Source of the DNA: JABSOG01 sp047617105 | GTDB taxonomy: Bacteria; Pseudomonadota; Gammaproteobacteria; Enterobacterales; Alteromonadaceae | Direction of reading: 5' to 3' | Length of the DNA stretch: 64,000 bases | Assembly (NCBI GenBank): GCA_047617105.1 | Contig: JBLGCB010000002.1 | Coordinates: 1 to 64,000 of the forward strand | Part shown: one piece after another, positions 56,249-64,000 of the stretch | How the letters are laid out: each line of letters begins with the position of its first letter | Numbering within the stretch: the first letter of the stretch is position 1 | Notes under the pieces: model-generated | Seen by the model: the letters and a program-made list of their open reading frames with translations, nothing else | Told to the model about the DNA's origin: nothing | Database searches by the model: none | Position numbers and translations under genes: made by a program

Positions 56249-58407
56249 TAAATCATTCCTTCCATTGGTGGTTTGGCTTGTTTTGAACGGGTTTGGTCGA
56301 TTTGAGCACTGGTGGCAATGCTGGCCAGTTGTTGCGCCAAGGCTTGAATCGATGGGTAAGACCAGCACAAATCAGCACTTAAGGGCACATCTAGCTGCTT
56401 TGATAATTCATGGGTCAGAGTCATGGCATCAATAGAATCTAAGCCCAATTGCGCCAACTGTTGGTATGGTTTTAACTGTGTGGCAGGTAAGTTTAGGCGC
56501 TGAGCAATCCAGTGGATGATCCAGTGACCAATCGCCTGATCAAGGGAATCGGCATCAAATTGACTAATACGCCTATTGGCTTGATGGTAATTGGCTTGAT
56601 GGTAATTGGCTTGATGGTGATTGTCATCTGCCACCGGTTTATGCCAGCTGGCGACGGTTTGCAGTTGCCCTTGCAAATACGCCTCACGACAGGCGACCCG
56701 TTGTATTTTGCCCGACGAGGTCTTGGCCAAAGTCAGTGGTTTTATCAACATCACCGCAGCCAGTTTCAACTCATGAGCCTGGGCAATTTGTGCAATCACT
56801 TGCTCAATCAATGGTTGATAATGGCTGTGCTGATCACCCTGTTGCTTATGGTGTTGCCTATTATGCTGATAGGTTTTTCGTGACAGTTCCTGCACCAATA
56901 CCAACTCATGATTATGCTCGTCGGTCGCTACTTCGAAGATGGCCCCGCCGTGAGGGGTGAGTTGTTCGCTAAAGACATTCAGTGATTCTTCAATATCTTG
57001 TGGATAATAATTGCGACCGTTAATAATAAACATTTCTTTGCAGCGGCCGCTGACATAAAGCTGGTTGTTGTCGATAAACCCCAGATCGCCAGTCGCCATA
57101 AAACCGCCTTGGTTGGCTACCTGTTGATTGAAGATGGTTTGATTGATATCCGGCTTTTGCCAATAACCTCGGCTGATGCAATCGCCTTTAATCATGATCT
57201 CACCGACATAACCATCGGGTAATAACTGACGGCTGCCCTGATGAACAATTTTGACCGTGACTTCGGCCATAATTTTACCGCTACAGGCCATATCTACCAG
57301 ATTTTTGGCATTGCTATCATCGCTCATCACCGCTTTGCCTAGCGATAACTTGTCTTTATCTAAGCTAAGCAACTTAAAGCATTGATGCTCGGCGGTGGCG
57401 GTCACCAATAAACAGGCTTCTGCCATGCCATAACTGGGTTTAAGTGCCTCAGGGGCAAAACCCGTCTCGGCAAAAGCTTGGCTGAAGCGAGTTAAGGTGC
57501 GGGCATTGATGGGTTCAGCACCATTGATAAACACTCGTAATGACGATAAATCGAGCTCTGCCTTCTCTGCGCTGGTGACTTTGCTTAAGGCCAAATCAAA
57601 GATAAAGTTGGGTCCTGCGGTGACGGTTGCTTTGATATCAGTAATCAATTTCAGTAAGCGAAAAGGTTGCTGGGCCACGGTGGCCGATGGCATTAACCAG
57701 GTGCTTGCCCCCACCAACAGCGGGGTTAGAACACCGCCGACAAAACCCATATCATGATACAAGGGCAACCAGTTGACGAACTTATCTTGCTCACTAAAAT
57801 GATAACTGCGCTGAATCAGCCGGGTATTACTCAGCAGGTTTAGATGGCTTAACATCACCCCTTTTGGGTTACCGGTAGAGCCTGAACTATATTGAAAATA
57901 AGCGATATCATTGCCATCAATGGCCGGTTTGCGCCACTGTTTAGCAATCTCTAGGCTATCAGCTGTAGATAACTTATCCACAGCAATTGTTTTAGTATGG
58001 CTATTGCCAGCATTTATCCAGCCATCGACTGGTTTTTGTTGTGCGACGTTATGTAGTACCAGCGCTGGTTCGCAATCTCGCACTATGGTATCTAGCCGAG
58101 TCCAGTCGCGTTTTTTGCTGTTTGGTGGGTAGGCGGTAACGGCAATCACATTGGCATAAATACAGGCAAAAAAGCCAATCACATAATCAATGCCAGCGGG
58201 TAACACGATAAGCACCCGATCACCAAATTGAGTGTGCTGAGCAAGTTCTGTGGCCAGTGTTTTAACCCGTTGTGATAGCGCAGCATAACTGATACTGCGG
58301 TCTGATTCGATAAAGGCCAATTGGTCAGGACGACTGCTGGCCTGGTGTTCCAGCACTTCAATCCAGTTATTTACGGTGTTGCTTAATGGTTCAATTTTTG
58401 TTGTCAT
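56248..58407 (-). CDS. Fatty acyl-AMP ligase fused to an acyl carrier protein
   Basis: 719 aa. Residues 1-~590 are an FAAL-type adenylate-forming enzyme: VTAYPPNSKKRDWTRL, FQYSSGSTGNPKGVMLSH (~176), LPLYHDMGFVGGVLTPLL, ATGDLGFIDNNQLYVSGRCK. A linker with 15-bp repeats (~596-612) leads to an ACP, LGLDSIDAMTL (phosphopantetheine Ser near 658). It activates a fatty acid as the acyl-AMP and passes it to its own ACP, starting the lipopeptide. The stop TAA overlaps the next ATG (TAATG), so the NRPS is translationally coupled. No obvious ribosome site precedes the ATG at 58407; a repeat-like element lies just upstream. Confidence 0.93.
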   Translation of the reverse strand: MTTKIEPLSNTVNNWIEVLEHQASSRPDQLAFIESDRSISYAALSQRVKTLATELAQHTQFGDRVLIVLPAGIDYVIGFFACIYANVIAVTAYPPNSKKRDWTRLDTIVRDCEPALVLHNVAQQKPVDGWINAGNSHTKTIAVDKLSTADSLEIAKQWRKPAIDGNDIAYFQYSSGSTGNPKGVMLSHLNLLSNTRLIQRSYHFSEQDKFVNWLPLYHDMGFVGGVLTPLLVGASTWLMPSATVAQQPFRLLKLITDIKATVTAGPNFIFDLALSKVTSAEKAELDLSSLRVFINGAEPINARTLTRFSQAFAETGFAPEALKPSYGMAEACLLVTATAEHQCFKLLSLDKDKLSLGKAVMSDDSNAKNLVDMACSGKIMAEVTVKIVHQGSRQLLPDGYVGEIMIKGDCISRGYWQKPDINQTIFNQQVANQGGFMATGDLGFIDNNQLYVSGRCKEMFIINGRNYYPQDIEESLNVFSEQLTPHGGAIFEVATDEHNHELVLVQELSRKTYQHNRQHHKQQGDQHSHYQPLIEQVIAQIAQAHELKLAAVMLIKPLTLAKTSSGKIQRVACREAYLQGQLQTVASWHKPVADDNHHQANYHQANYHQANRRISQFDADSLDQAIGHWIIHWIAQRLNLPATQLKPYQQLAQLGLDSIDAMTLTHELSKQLDVPLSADLCWSYPSIQALAQQLASIATSAQIDQTRSKQAKPPMEGMI
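56576..56620 (-). repeat. Three 15-bp tandem repeats in the FAAL-ACP linker
   Basis: TTGGCTTGATGGTAA/GA occurs three times, encoding NYHQA repeats between the ligase and the carrier domain. In frame; likely slippage. Confidence 0.93.
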
Positions 58408-58436
58408 GATAATGTCTTATTGTTAATGAATGAAAA

Positions 58437-58588
58437 ACCTTGTAAGTGCTCAGCGTGATTAGATTTTGCTTCAGAACAAGGCCTTACTTCGCGAAAACAG
58501 TCGCACGGAAAATAGGCGCATATGACCATATGCAACTGTTTGAGTACGAAAATAACGCCGTTATGATGCAAAAGATAAGTGCGCTGGG
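58437..58588. mobile_element. Possible MITE-like or dispersed intergenic element
   Basis: About 150 bp between the hydroxylase stop codon (58589) and the FAAL start. It contains the palindrome GCATATG-AC-CATATGC (58518-58533) and related boundary sequences TAAGTGCTCAGCG (58443) and TAAGTGCGCTGGG (58576). The element abuts the stop codon. No transposase is present. I class it as repeat-like by pattern only; copy number elsewhere is unknown. Confidence 0.4.
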
Positions 58589-59557
58589 TTAGGCCATGGC
58601 TACAACGACTTTACGCTTGCCCTTATAGCTACTACGTCCATGGGCAGCCAACATATTGTCGAGCATCATCACATCGCCTTGTTGCCAGCGAAAAGACACT
58701 TTGCATTGCTCCAAAATATCTCTGATATGCACCAAAGTGGCGTGTTCAATTGGGCTGCCATCGCCGTAATAAACATTTCTCGGCAGATTCTCTTCACCCA
58801 CAATCGATATTAGGGTTTCGCGAATGACCGGCTCTAGGTTGGAGATATGAAATAAATGGGCTTGGTTAAACCACACCATTTCTTTGGTGGTAGGATGCTG
58901 CGCCACAGCCTGACACACCTGGCGGGTTTGCAATTCGCCGTCGGCTTTCCACAGATAGCTGATTTGGTTGTTATCACAAAAGCGTTCGACATCACTTTTA
59001 TTGCTGGTGGTAAAGGCTTCTTGCCACGCTAAATCCAGGCCATTGCCGTAGTTGCGCACATACAACAAGCCGTGTTTGGTAAACTTGTCTTTCACCTGTG
59101 GATCCATTTTTTGATAGATTTTACGGCTGTCGGCAATGGGCGTTTCACCTCCCTGCTCGGCGGCAGTCACACAATGAAACCAAATTTTTTGTGGCCAGCT
59201 TCGAGTATAAGCCTGTTCATTGTGCAGCGGGATCACCTGATGGGCGGGATATTCGGTTGAGGTATAGACCCCTTTAGCCACTTCACTGCGAGGAGTAGAG
59301 GCATAATCATAATTGAGCAGTTGCTGACCAAATGCATTGACGAACTGAGTAAATTGATGCTCATCGCACATCGCAAAACCCCGAAACACCAGCCCACCAA
59401 TATCGTTAAGATATTGTTCTGCCAATTGTTTTATTTCATCAAAGCAATAAGACCAACTGTTGTTATCTATCGGGGTCACCAGCAACGGCAATGCTGAGTG
59501 GCTCAGTAGCGGCGCAATGGCAATGGATTTAAACGGGTTTGGTTGACTCAAAAACAT
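58589..59557 (-). CDS. Stand-alone aspartyl beta-hydroxylase (SyrP/TauD-like Fe(II)/2-oxoglutarate oxygenase)
   Basis: 322 aa; ATG at 59557 with GAGGAT ~6 bases upstream. Seen: GGLVFRGFAMCDEHQFTQFV (54-73), TPRSEVAKGVYTSTEYPAHQ (88-107), the metal ligands H112-N-E114 in IPLHNEQAYTRSWPQKIWF, GGETPIADSRKIY (136-148), distal H306 in DNMLAAHGRSS, and R315 as a possible 2-oxoglutarate ligand. HxE rather than HxD matches SyrP, AsnO and VioC-type amino-acid hydroxylases. It is expected to beta-hydroxylate Asp bound to a T domain (TbetaH-Asp subtype). The C-terminus ends abruptly at VVVAMA, where the fused relative continues VAMGDIYQPG; the adjoining element may have shortened it. First gene of the operon. 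Confidence 0.9.
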   Translation of the reverse strand: MFLSQPNPFKSIAIAPLLSHSALPLLVTPIDNNSWSYCFDEIKQLAEQYLNDIGGLVFRGFAMCDEHQFTQFVNAFGQQLLNYDYASTPRSEVAKGVYTSTEYPAHQVIPLHNEQAYTRSWPQKIWFHCVTAAEQGGETPIADSRKIYQKMDPQVKDKFTKHGLLYVRNYGNGLDLAWQEAFTTSNKSDVERFCDNNQISYLWKADGELQTRQVCQAVAQHPTTKEMVWFNQAHLFHISNLEPVIRETLISIVGEENLPRNVYYGDGSPIEHATLVHIRDILEQCKVSFRWQQGDVMMLDNMLAAHGRSSYKGKRKVVVAMA

Positions 59558-59619
59558 AGAACATCCTCATTTCTTGTTGACTCAAGACATTGTCAATCGG
59601 TATGGGAATGGATCTTAAT

Positions 59620-59638
59620 GCAAATCATTCGTATTTGC
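59620..59638 (-). promoter_or_regulatory. Fur-box-like operator of the siderophore operon
   Basis: GCAAATCATTCGTATTTGC, a 19-bp palindrome with six-base arms, lies 63 bp upstream of the hydroxylase start; flanking TTAATG and ATGCGAATGG extend the A/T-C-ATT pattern typical of Fur sites. A minus-strand TATAAA at 59657-59662 could be the -10 element, putting the site over the transcription start. Iron repression of the 30-kb operon is the natural inference. Confidence 0.6.
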
Positions 59639-59806
59639 AAATGCGAATGGTTGTTATTTATATTTTATTTAAATTGGATTTAAATTGAACTTACGTTGGG
59701 GTGTTATTAAACAAAAAATACAGGAGAGGTAAGCCCCGCAAAGGAGGCTTATGAATGGTTAACCTGAGAATGAAGTGAGGTTATGAAAAAGTCATGGGTA
59801 ATCGGA

Positions 59807-61450
59807 TTAATATTCCACAACAGGCACTCTACCACCCCCTTGAACACCTGCTTTGTTGTGAAGTCTCCACCCTGAATATCCCAAAACTATACCCACCACC
59901 AGCAAGCCGATATCAACCACCAAAACTGTTTTAACCCCCTGATGCCATAAACCGATAATGACCTCACTCAACACCAGCCAATCGTGAAACACCAAACCCA
60001 GTAGTAACACCGACGACAGGCCAAGTAAACCGCTTAAGCAACGCTTTGTATTGTCCTTCTTAGTGCAATAAAGCAAGTAAAGTCCGGTAATCCCCAGCGT
60101 TAACACAAAGCTGTAGACCAGCCAATCTGAACGCTCCGCAACTTGCACAGGTAACTGAGCAGGCAGCTGAGGCGGTAACAGGCGCTCTGCCAAAAAGGCC
60201 ACTACCGTGGCCAACACCACCCCCACGCTACCGAGCAGGGTGAAATGTGTCACCAATGCCACCGTTTTGGCCGATGATTTTCTTTGCCGGGCTTTCTTAT
60301 CAATCCATAATAAATTGCCCGTGACAATAAGCACACAGACCCCCAAACCGAGCAAGAAATAAATCAACCGCAAATCAGTACCTGCGTAATTGCCAAAATG
60401 GAGTGTCGAGACCACGGCCAAACCACTTTTTAACGCATTACTGTGCTCGCTATCCTGTTGGAATAATATTGCGCTTGGGCCTTGGCCAATGCGATAAGCC
60501 ACTTCAAAACGCTGACCAAAACCGCTTTTTGATTCACCACGAAAATGAATCGCCGCCCCTTCATCGCCATAATTAAACATCCGGATTGAGCTGGGTTGTT
60601 GTTGATACTTTGCCACGGTCTGTGAAAATAAAAGGTCAATATCGGGGCTTGACCACGGCTTATCCTGCCATGGCTGACTGACAGATAAATAACCAGAATC
60701 TTCACGGAAGGTTTGTTCATCCCCTTGGTAAAGCACCACCACAAAGGCAATTTGATAGATGATCAATAAGTTAAAAATAAGGCCACTAATGGCGTACATC
60801 ACGGTAAAAGGCAGGGTCATCACGCCAATCACGGTATGCATATCGAGATATTTTCGGCGTTTATCTTGCGCTGGTTGATATCTAAAAAATTGGCTGAGCA
60901 GCTTGCGTGCATGGATCACAATACCCGACACCAGTGCAAAAAAGAAAAACAAGGTAACAAAACCAATCACTTCATAACCAAATGAACTGTTTAATTGGTA
61001 ATGTAAGCGATAGATAAATTTGGCCAAAAAAAACTGATCATCATCGCCGATGATCTCGCCTGTGGTTGGGCTGATGATGACGGTTGATATTTTGCTCTTT
61101 GTGACTGGCTCAGCCGCTACATCACCCCGTTCTGGCACGGTAAAAAAGTGAGCTCGTAATCGATAATAAGGCATATGCTCACTAGGCATCACCAAGGTGG
61201 CACGGCGCTTGGCATCAAACGGTTTGGCTTGCATCACCCGCGCGAACACTGCACTAATGGGTAGAGCTTGGTCCTTACCAGATTGAGAATGAGCGGGAAG
61301 CTGATAGTGAGGTTGGAATGCCCATTGATGAATTTCTTCCTTAAACAAGGTGATGGAACCGGCAAAAAACACCACAAATAATAGCGCAGATACAATGAGT
61401 CCCAACCAGCTATGGGCTTCGACTAAGCGCTTTAAAAACTGTTTATCCAT
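59807..61450 (-). CDS. PepSY-associated transmembrane protein (iron-uptake type)
   Basis: 547 aa inner membrane protein with an N-terminal helix (GLIVSALLFVVFFAGSITLF, ~17-36), a large periplasmic loop with a PepSY-like segment (VIISPTTGEIIGDDDQFF, about 125-142), helices at about 158-180 (FGYEVIGFVTLFFFFALVSG), HTVIGVMTLPFTVMYAISGL and several more towards the C-terminus. Such proteins are usually encoded beside ferric-siderophore receptors and are proposed to help release or reduce iron in the periplasm. Its ATG overlaps the upstream gene by 8 bp. The hydroxylase gene and this gene are transcribed in the same direction, with the Fur-like site between them. Confidence 0.85.
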   Translation of the reverse strand: MDKQFLKRLVEAHSWLGLIVSALLFVVFFAGSITLFKEEIHQWAFQPHYQLPAHSQSGKDQALPISAVFARVMQAKPFDAKRRATLVMPSEHMPYYRLRAHFFTVPERGDVAAEPVTKSKISTVIISPTTGEIIGDDDQFFLAKFIYRLHYQLNSSFGYEVIGFVTLFFFFALVSGIVIHARKLLSQFFRYQPAQDKRRKYLDMHTVIGVMTLPFTVMYAISGLIFNLLIIYQIAFVVVLYQGDEQTFREDSGYLSVSQPWQDKPWSSPDIDLLFSQTVAKYQQQPSSIRMFNYGDEGAAIHFRGESKSGFGQRFEVAYRIGQGPSAILFQQDSEHSNALKSGLAVVSTLHFGNYAGTDLRLIYFLLGLGVCVLIVTGNLLWIDKKARQRKSSAKTVALVTHFTLLGSVGVVLATVVAFLAERLLPPQLPAQLPVQVAERSDWLVYSFVLTLGITGLYLLYCTKKDNTKRCLSGLLGLSSVLLLGLVFHDWLVLSEVIIGLWHQGVKTVLVVDIGLLVVGIVLGYSGWRLHNKAGVQGGGRVPVVEY

Positions 61451-61715
61451 ACGAAAACACCACCCCTGGCCACAACATCAAAGTATTTAAACCGGCAGAA
61501 AGTAACAACCCGCCACCACAACGTCGCCATGCTTGCCAGCCATTTTTACAGCCATAACAAGCCACCATCACCGCCACCCACAACACAAAAGCCAACAAGA
61601 CGCTAACCAATAACTTGCTGTCTGTGGCAACAGGCAATAACACATTAATATTAATGGCCAAAGAGGCAGATAACAAAGCACCCGCAACAATGGCCGCAAA
61701 AGTCTTAGACCACAT
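61443..61715 (-). CDS. Small membrane protein (DUF3649-like), iron-uptake operon
   Basis: 90 aa with two to three membrane helices (FAAIVAGALLSASLAININV, LLVSVLLAFVLWVAVMVACY, GGGLLLSAGLNTLML). It resembles the small proteins annotated DUF3649 that accompany PepSY proteins and TonB receptors in iron-uptake operons; the family name is from memory and was not checked. It overlaps the upstream gene by 11 bp and the PepSY gene by 8 bp, so the three are coupled. A role in siderophore-iron handling is inferred from context only. Confidence 0.6.
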   Translation of the reverse strand: MWSKTFAAIVAGALLSASLAININVLLPVATDSKLLVSVLLAFVLWVAVMVACYGCKNGWQAWRRCGGGLLLSAGLNTLMLWPGVVFSYG

Positions 61716-62088
61716 GCATCACTCCTGACCACTGGGCAGACTCTGTCAATCCACTGTGGATCATCATAATAATTGCAGTGCAGGTAACACCACCCGCCAA
61801 GGCAAACGGCAATAAACGCGCCCTTAAGTGGCCGTGGCATAACACAATAGTCGGCCACATCAACATAATGCTCACCAGTACCAGAATGGCCGAAATAGCC
61901 GGCGAATAAAATTGCAGGTTTAGCCACCAACTGCAAGGCAAACATAGCGCAAATATCGACCACGCAGGCACAGTGGGTAGCCGTTTAGTAAGCAATTGTT
62001 GATGAGGCGATGCTAAAAAACTGGCTAAACAGCCAGTCCATAAAAGCATCACGGGTATTAGCTCAGAACTTAAATAAAGGCTTAACAT
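61705..62088 (-). CDS. Small membrane protein (DUF3325-like), iron-uptake operon
   Basis: 127 aa, mostly hydrophobic (YLSSELIPVMLLWTGCLASF, FYSPAISAILVLVSIMLMWP, LLPFALAGGVTCTAIIMMI), probably four helices. It resembles DUF3325 proteins found with PepSY and DUF3649 genes next to ferric-siderophore receptors, by memory only. The ATG at 62088 has no ribosome site and a Fur-box-like sequence begins 2 bp upstream, so a start at codon 14 (MLLWTGCLASF) is a real alternative. First gene of the three-gene operon divergent from the receptor. Confidence 0.55.
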   Translation of the reverse strand: MLSLYLSSELIPVMLLWTGCLASFLASPHQQLLTKRLPTVPAWSIFALCLPCSWWLNLQFYSPAISAILVLVSIMLMWPTIVLCHGHLRARLLPFALAGGVTCTAIIMMIHSGLTESAQWSGVMHVV

Positions 62089-62089
62089 A

Positions 62090-62108
62090 AATACGAATCA
62101 TTGTTATT
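62090..62108 (-). promoter_or_regulatory. Fur-box-like site before the PepSY operon
   Basis: AATACGAATCATTGTTATT shares its first 13 bases (AATACGAATCATT) with the site at 62269. It lies immediately upstream of the first membrane-protein gene. Confidence 0.55.
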
Positions 62109-62268
62109 TACAATTACCAAGCATTCTAGTTGATCTTGAGGATAATTTAAATAGTTAACTAAATAACTTTTAAATTAAGGGCTTAATCAAGGCTGTAGTT
62201 AAAATATTTGCCAGTTTCAGTATTTTTACCCTTGTGCTTATGGTCTTAACCCAGTAAAGTAAATATCA

Positions 62269-62287
62269 AATACGAATCATTCTCATT
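62269..62287 (+). promoter_or_regulatory. Fur-box-like site before the siderophore receptor
   Basis: AATACGAATCATTCTCATT is close to the classic Fur-site pattern and sits 15 bp before the receptor start codon, near its ribosome site (AAGG, 62287-62290). Confidence 0.65.
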
Positions 62288-62302
62288 AAGGTAAAGTCAC
62301 TA

Positions 62303-64000
62303 ATGAAAGCTAAAAGAGTACACAACATGATCAATCCTCCTTCGATATTGAAAAACACCGTGTTTATCTCGGCAGTCTCAATCGCTACCTCATCATTGGC
62401 GATGGCCGCTGAATCCACAGCCACGCAAAAGCCCGCTTCAACAGACACAGAAGTGATCACCGTTAAAGGTCGTGCTGCGCAGTTTTACTTCGTCGAAGAG
62501 TCGATGATGGCAACCAAAACACCGACCAGTTACATGGACTTACCCCAGTCTTTGCAGGTATTGAGTACTGAACTGATCCGTGATCAGGCAGCCCGACAAA
62601 CCTCCGATTTGTATCGTTCAATCTCAGGTATCACTCAATTTAGCTATTCAGGCGTGACAGCCAGAGGGTTTAGACAAGATCAGGTGCGTTATGATGGCGT
62701 GCAGGGCGACCCCTACTCTGGTTTTTCTATTCCCCAATTATTTAATATCGAACAAGTGGCGGTATTAAAAGGCCCTACCGGCATGTTATATGGATCTGGG
62801 CAGCCCGGCGGATTGCTCAATTACATCAGCAAAAAACCCAAATTCAGCCAACAAACTGAACTCGCTTTTATTGGCGGCAGCGACAGTTTGCGTGGTGCCT
62901 ATGCGCAAACCACCGGGCCGATGAATAAGGATTCAAACTTGGCTTATCGCTTGGCGGGTTTTAGCCAAAACAAAAAAGGTTTTCGCAATAACACCGATGA
63001 AAAAAATACCTTATTATCAGGCGGCTTAACCTGGTTAGCCAGTGATGCGGTTGATTTGACCTTGCAATATGATTATATCGATCAAGATTTGGCTGGCCAT
63101 CGCCTGCGCGGTGTACCTGTCGACGACAACGGCAACTTTTTAACAGATATCAGTTACAACGCCAATGAAAAATCAGACTTTCAGCGTTTAAGCGCCGATG
63201 TATGGCAGCTAATTGCCAACAGCGAGATATCTGACAACCTCACCAACCGTACGGTTTTACGCCGTTTAGACAATGAACGTACCCAGCAATATCACGAGAA
63301 TAGAGGTTTAGCGGATGATGGTGTCTCTATGGTCCGTGAATTTCGCGACCAATTCAGAACCAATGAAGAGTTAAGCCTAACCACCGATTTTGTTTATCAA
63401 TTAACCACTGGTGGTATTGAGCATCAACTATTGTTTGGTGGTGATTATTTTACCAGCGACATGTTTTATGCCGCTAAACTGGGTCGTGGTGCGCCATCAT
63501 TGATACCCGATTTAAATATCATCAACCCAGTTTATGAAAACAACAGCGCCAATTACTTATTGCTACAGCGCCCGGACTCAGTCAGCGAAAGTCGTCGCAC
63601 CGGGTTATATGTTCAAGATCAGTTCCGCCTCAACGAAAGATGGCTTGGCGTGGTGGGTGGTCGATATGACAAATTTGAAGACAGCACTTTTTCAGGAAGT
63701 TCGGCTTCTGACCAGTTCAACCTTTCAGACAGCAGTTTTAGCCCTCGTATTGGTGCCATTTATCAACCTGATGAAAGCATGTCGGTATTTGCCAATTACA
63801 CCCAAGGTTTTGCGCCCCAGAGCCTTTATAACCAAATACAAGACAGTGATGATAGCGACACCATCGGCAAGCTTAATCCAGAAACAAGCACTCAGCACGA
63901 AATAGGGATTAAAAACCAGTGGTTAAACAACAGCTTATTAACCACCTTTACCGCTTATAACATTGTTAAATCAGACGTCGTGGTGGCGAACCCAGCCGAT
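62303..64000 (+). CDS. TonB-dependent ferric-siderophore receptor (FhuA/FpvA type), 3' end outside window
   Basis: The first 566 residues are present; the frame is open to the window edge. The ATG at 62303 has AAGG about 13 bases upstream; an in-frame ATG at 62327 would trim eight residues. A signal peptide (about 1-34, ending AMAAES) is followed by a TonB-box-like TEVITVKG, then the plug (PTSYMDLPQSLQVLSTELIR, GVTARGFRQDQVRYDGVQGD, VAVLKGPTGMLYGSGQPGGL, LNYISKKP) of the TonB-siderophore receptor class and the beta-barrel (VFANYTQGFAPQSL). Next to the synthesis operon and a Fur-like site, it is the likely importer of the iron-loaded lipopeptide. Confidence 0.9.
   Translation, partial: MKAKRVHNMINPPSILKNTVFISAVSIATSSLAMAAESTATQKPASTDTEVITVKGRAAQFYFVEESMMATKTPTSYMDLPQSLQVLSTELIRDQAARQTSDLYRSISGITQFSYSGVTARGFRQDQVRYDGVQGDPYSGFSIPQLFNIEQVAVLKGPTGMLYGSGQPGGLLNYISKKPKFSQQTELAFIGGSDSLRGAYAQTTGPMNKDSNLAYRLAGFSQNKKGFRNNTDEKNTLLSGGLTWLASDAVDLTLQYDYIDQDLAGHRLRGVPVDDNGNFLTDISYNANEKSDFQRLSADVWQLIANSEISDNLTNRTVLRRLDNERTQQYHENRGLADDGVSMVREFRDQFRTNEELSLTTDFVYQLTTGGIEHQLLFGGDYFTSDMFYAAKLGRGAPSLIPDLNIINPVYENNSANYLLLQRPDSVSESRRTGLYVQDQFRLNERWLGVVGGRYDKFEDSTFSGSSASDQFNLSDSSFSPRIGAIYQPDESMSVFANYTQGFAPQSLYNQIQDSDDSDTIGKLNPETSTQHEIGIKNQWLNNSLLTTFTAYNIVKSDVVVANPAD

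Noticed and set aside
56248..56368. Extended N-terminus of the first NRPS
   Set aside because: The 40 extra residues lie inside the FAAL ACP region in another frame, and the TAATG overlap with a good ribosome site marks the real start.
59731..59752. Terminator after the PepSY gene
   Set aside because: TAAGCC/GGCTTA pairs over a 10-base loop but is short and lacks a T-run.
61568..61963. 131-aa reading frame on the minus strand overlapping two membrane-protein genes
   Set aside because: It overlaps both better-supported genes in another frame, and its Cys/Leu-rich composition looks like a shadow.
1..64000. CRISPR array, tRNA or rRNA genes
   Set aside because: No regularly spaced short repeats with unique spacers, and no tRNA or rRNA sequences recognised by eye; the regular repeats are coding.

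Overview
This window looks like chromosomal DNA of a marine-type gammaproteobacterium; I cannot name the genus. Clues are Fur-box-like sites, FhuA/FpvA-type receptors, an arginine pathway of Xanthomonas type (acetylornithine carbamoyltransferase plus fused acetylglutamate synthase/kinase), and a giant repeat-rich surface protein.

Layout. 1-10798 (minus): the first 3,599 residues of a giant secreted protein with a signal peptide, a LamG-like domain, about 18 repeats of ~123 aa, about six Calx-beta-like repeats and Ig/cadherin-like modules; its C-terminus lies outside. 11062-11700: a phage-tail-collar/Mdp-family protein. 11749-14927 (minus): a formyltransferase, a methyltransferase-like protein and a type II thioesterase, which look like NRPS accessory genes. 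15168-17453: a TonB-dependent receptor. 17647-20647: a DUF222/HNH protein and two small unknown genes. 20777-28241: an arginine operon (argF', argG, argE, argAB, argC, argH) preceded by ArgR-like sites, a 43-codon leader ORF with three consecutive Arg codons, and a strong terminator that has a competing antiterminator sequence.

28248-28876 holds palindromes and a possible 44-aa ORF. 59557-29237 (minus) is a ~30 kb, mostly translationally coupled lipopeptide siderophore operon: stand-alone aspartyl beta-hydroxylase, fatty acyl-AMP ligase-ACP, four NRPS proteins and a PvdE/SyrD-type exporter. Reading the A-domain pocket residues by hand gives acyl - Asp (epimerised) - basic residue (Lys/Orn/Arg-like) - [C-T unit with no A domain] - Ser - Asp - Gly - Asp - thioesterase. 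One NRPS carries a second beta-hydroxylase fused at its C-terminus, and the next NRPS begins with a catalytically degenerate condensation-like domain, as expected for an interface domain. Beta-hydroxyaspartates would be the iron ligands.

59807-64000 is the uptake side: a PepSY membrane protein, two small membrane proteins, and a divergently transcribed siderophore receptor cut by the window end, with Fur-box-like sites in the control regions. The arg operon, which supplies ornithine and arginine, lies between the main NRPS operon and the detached accessory genes. All calls come from reading the sequence by eye; no database search was run.
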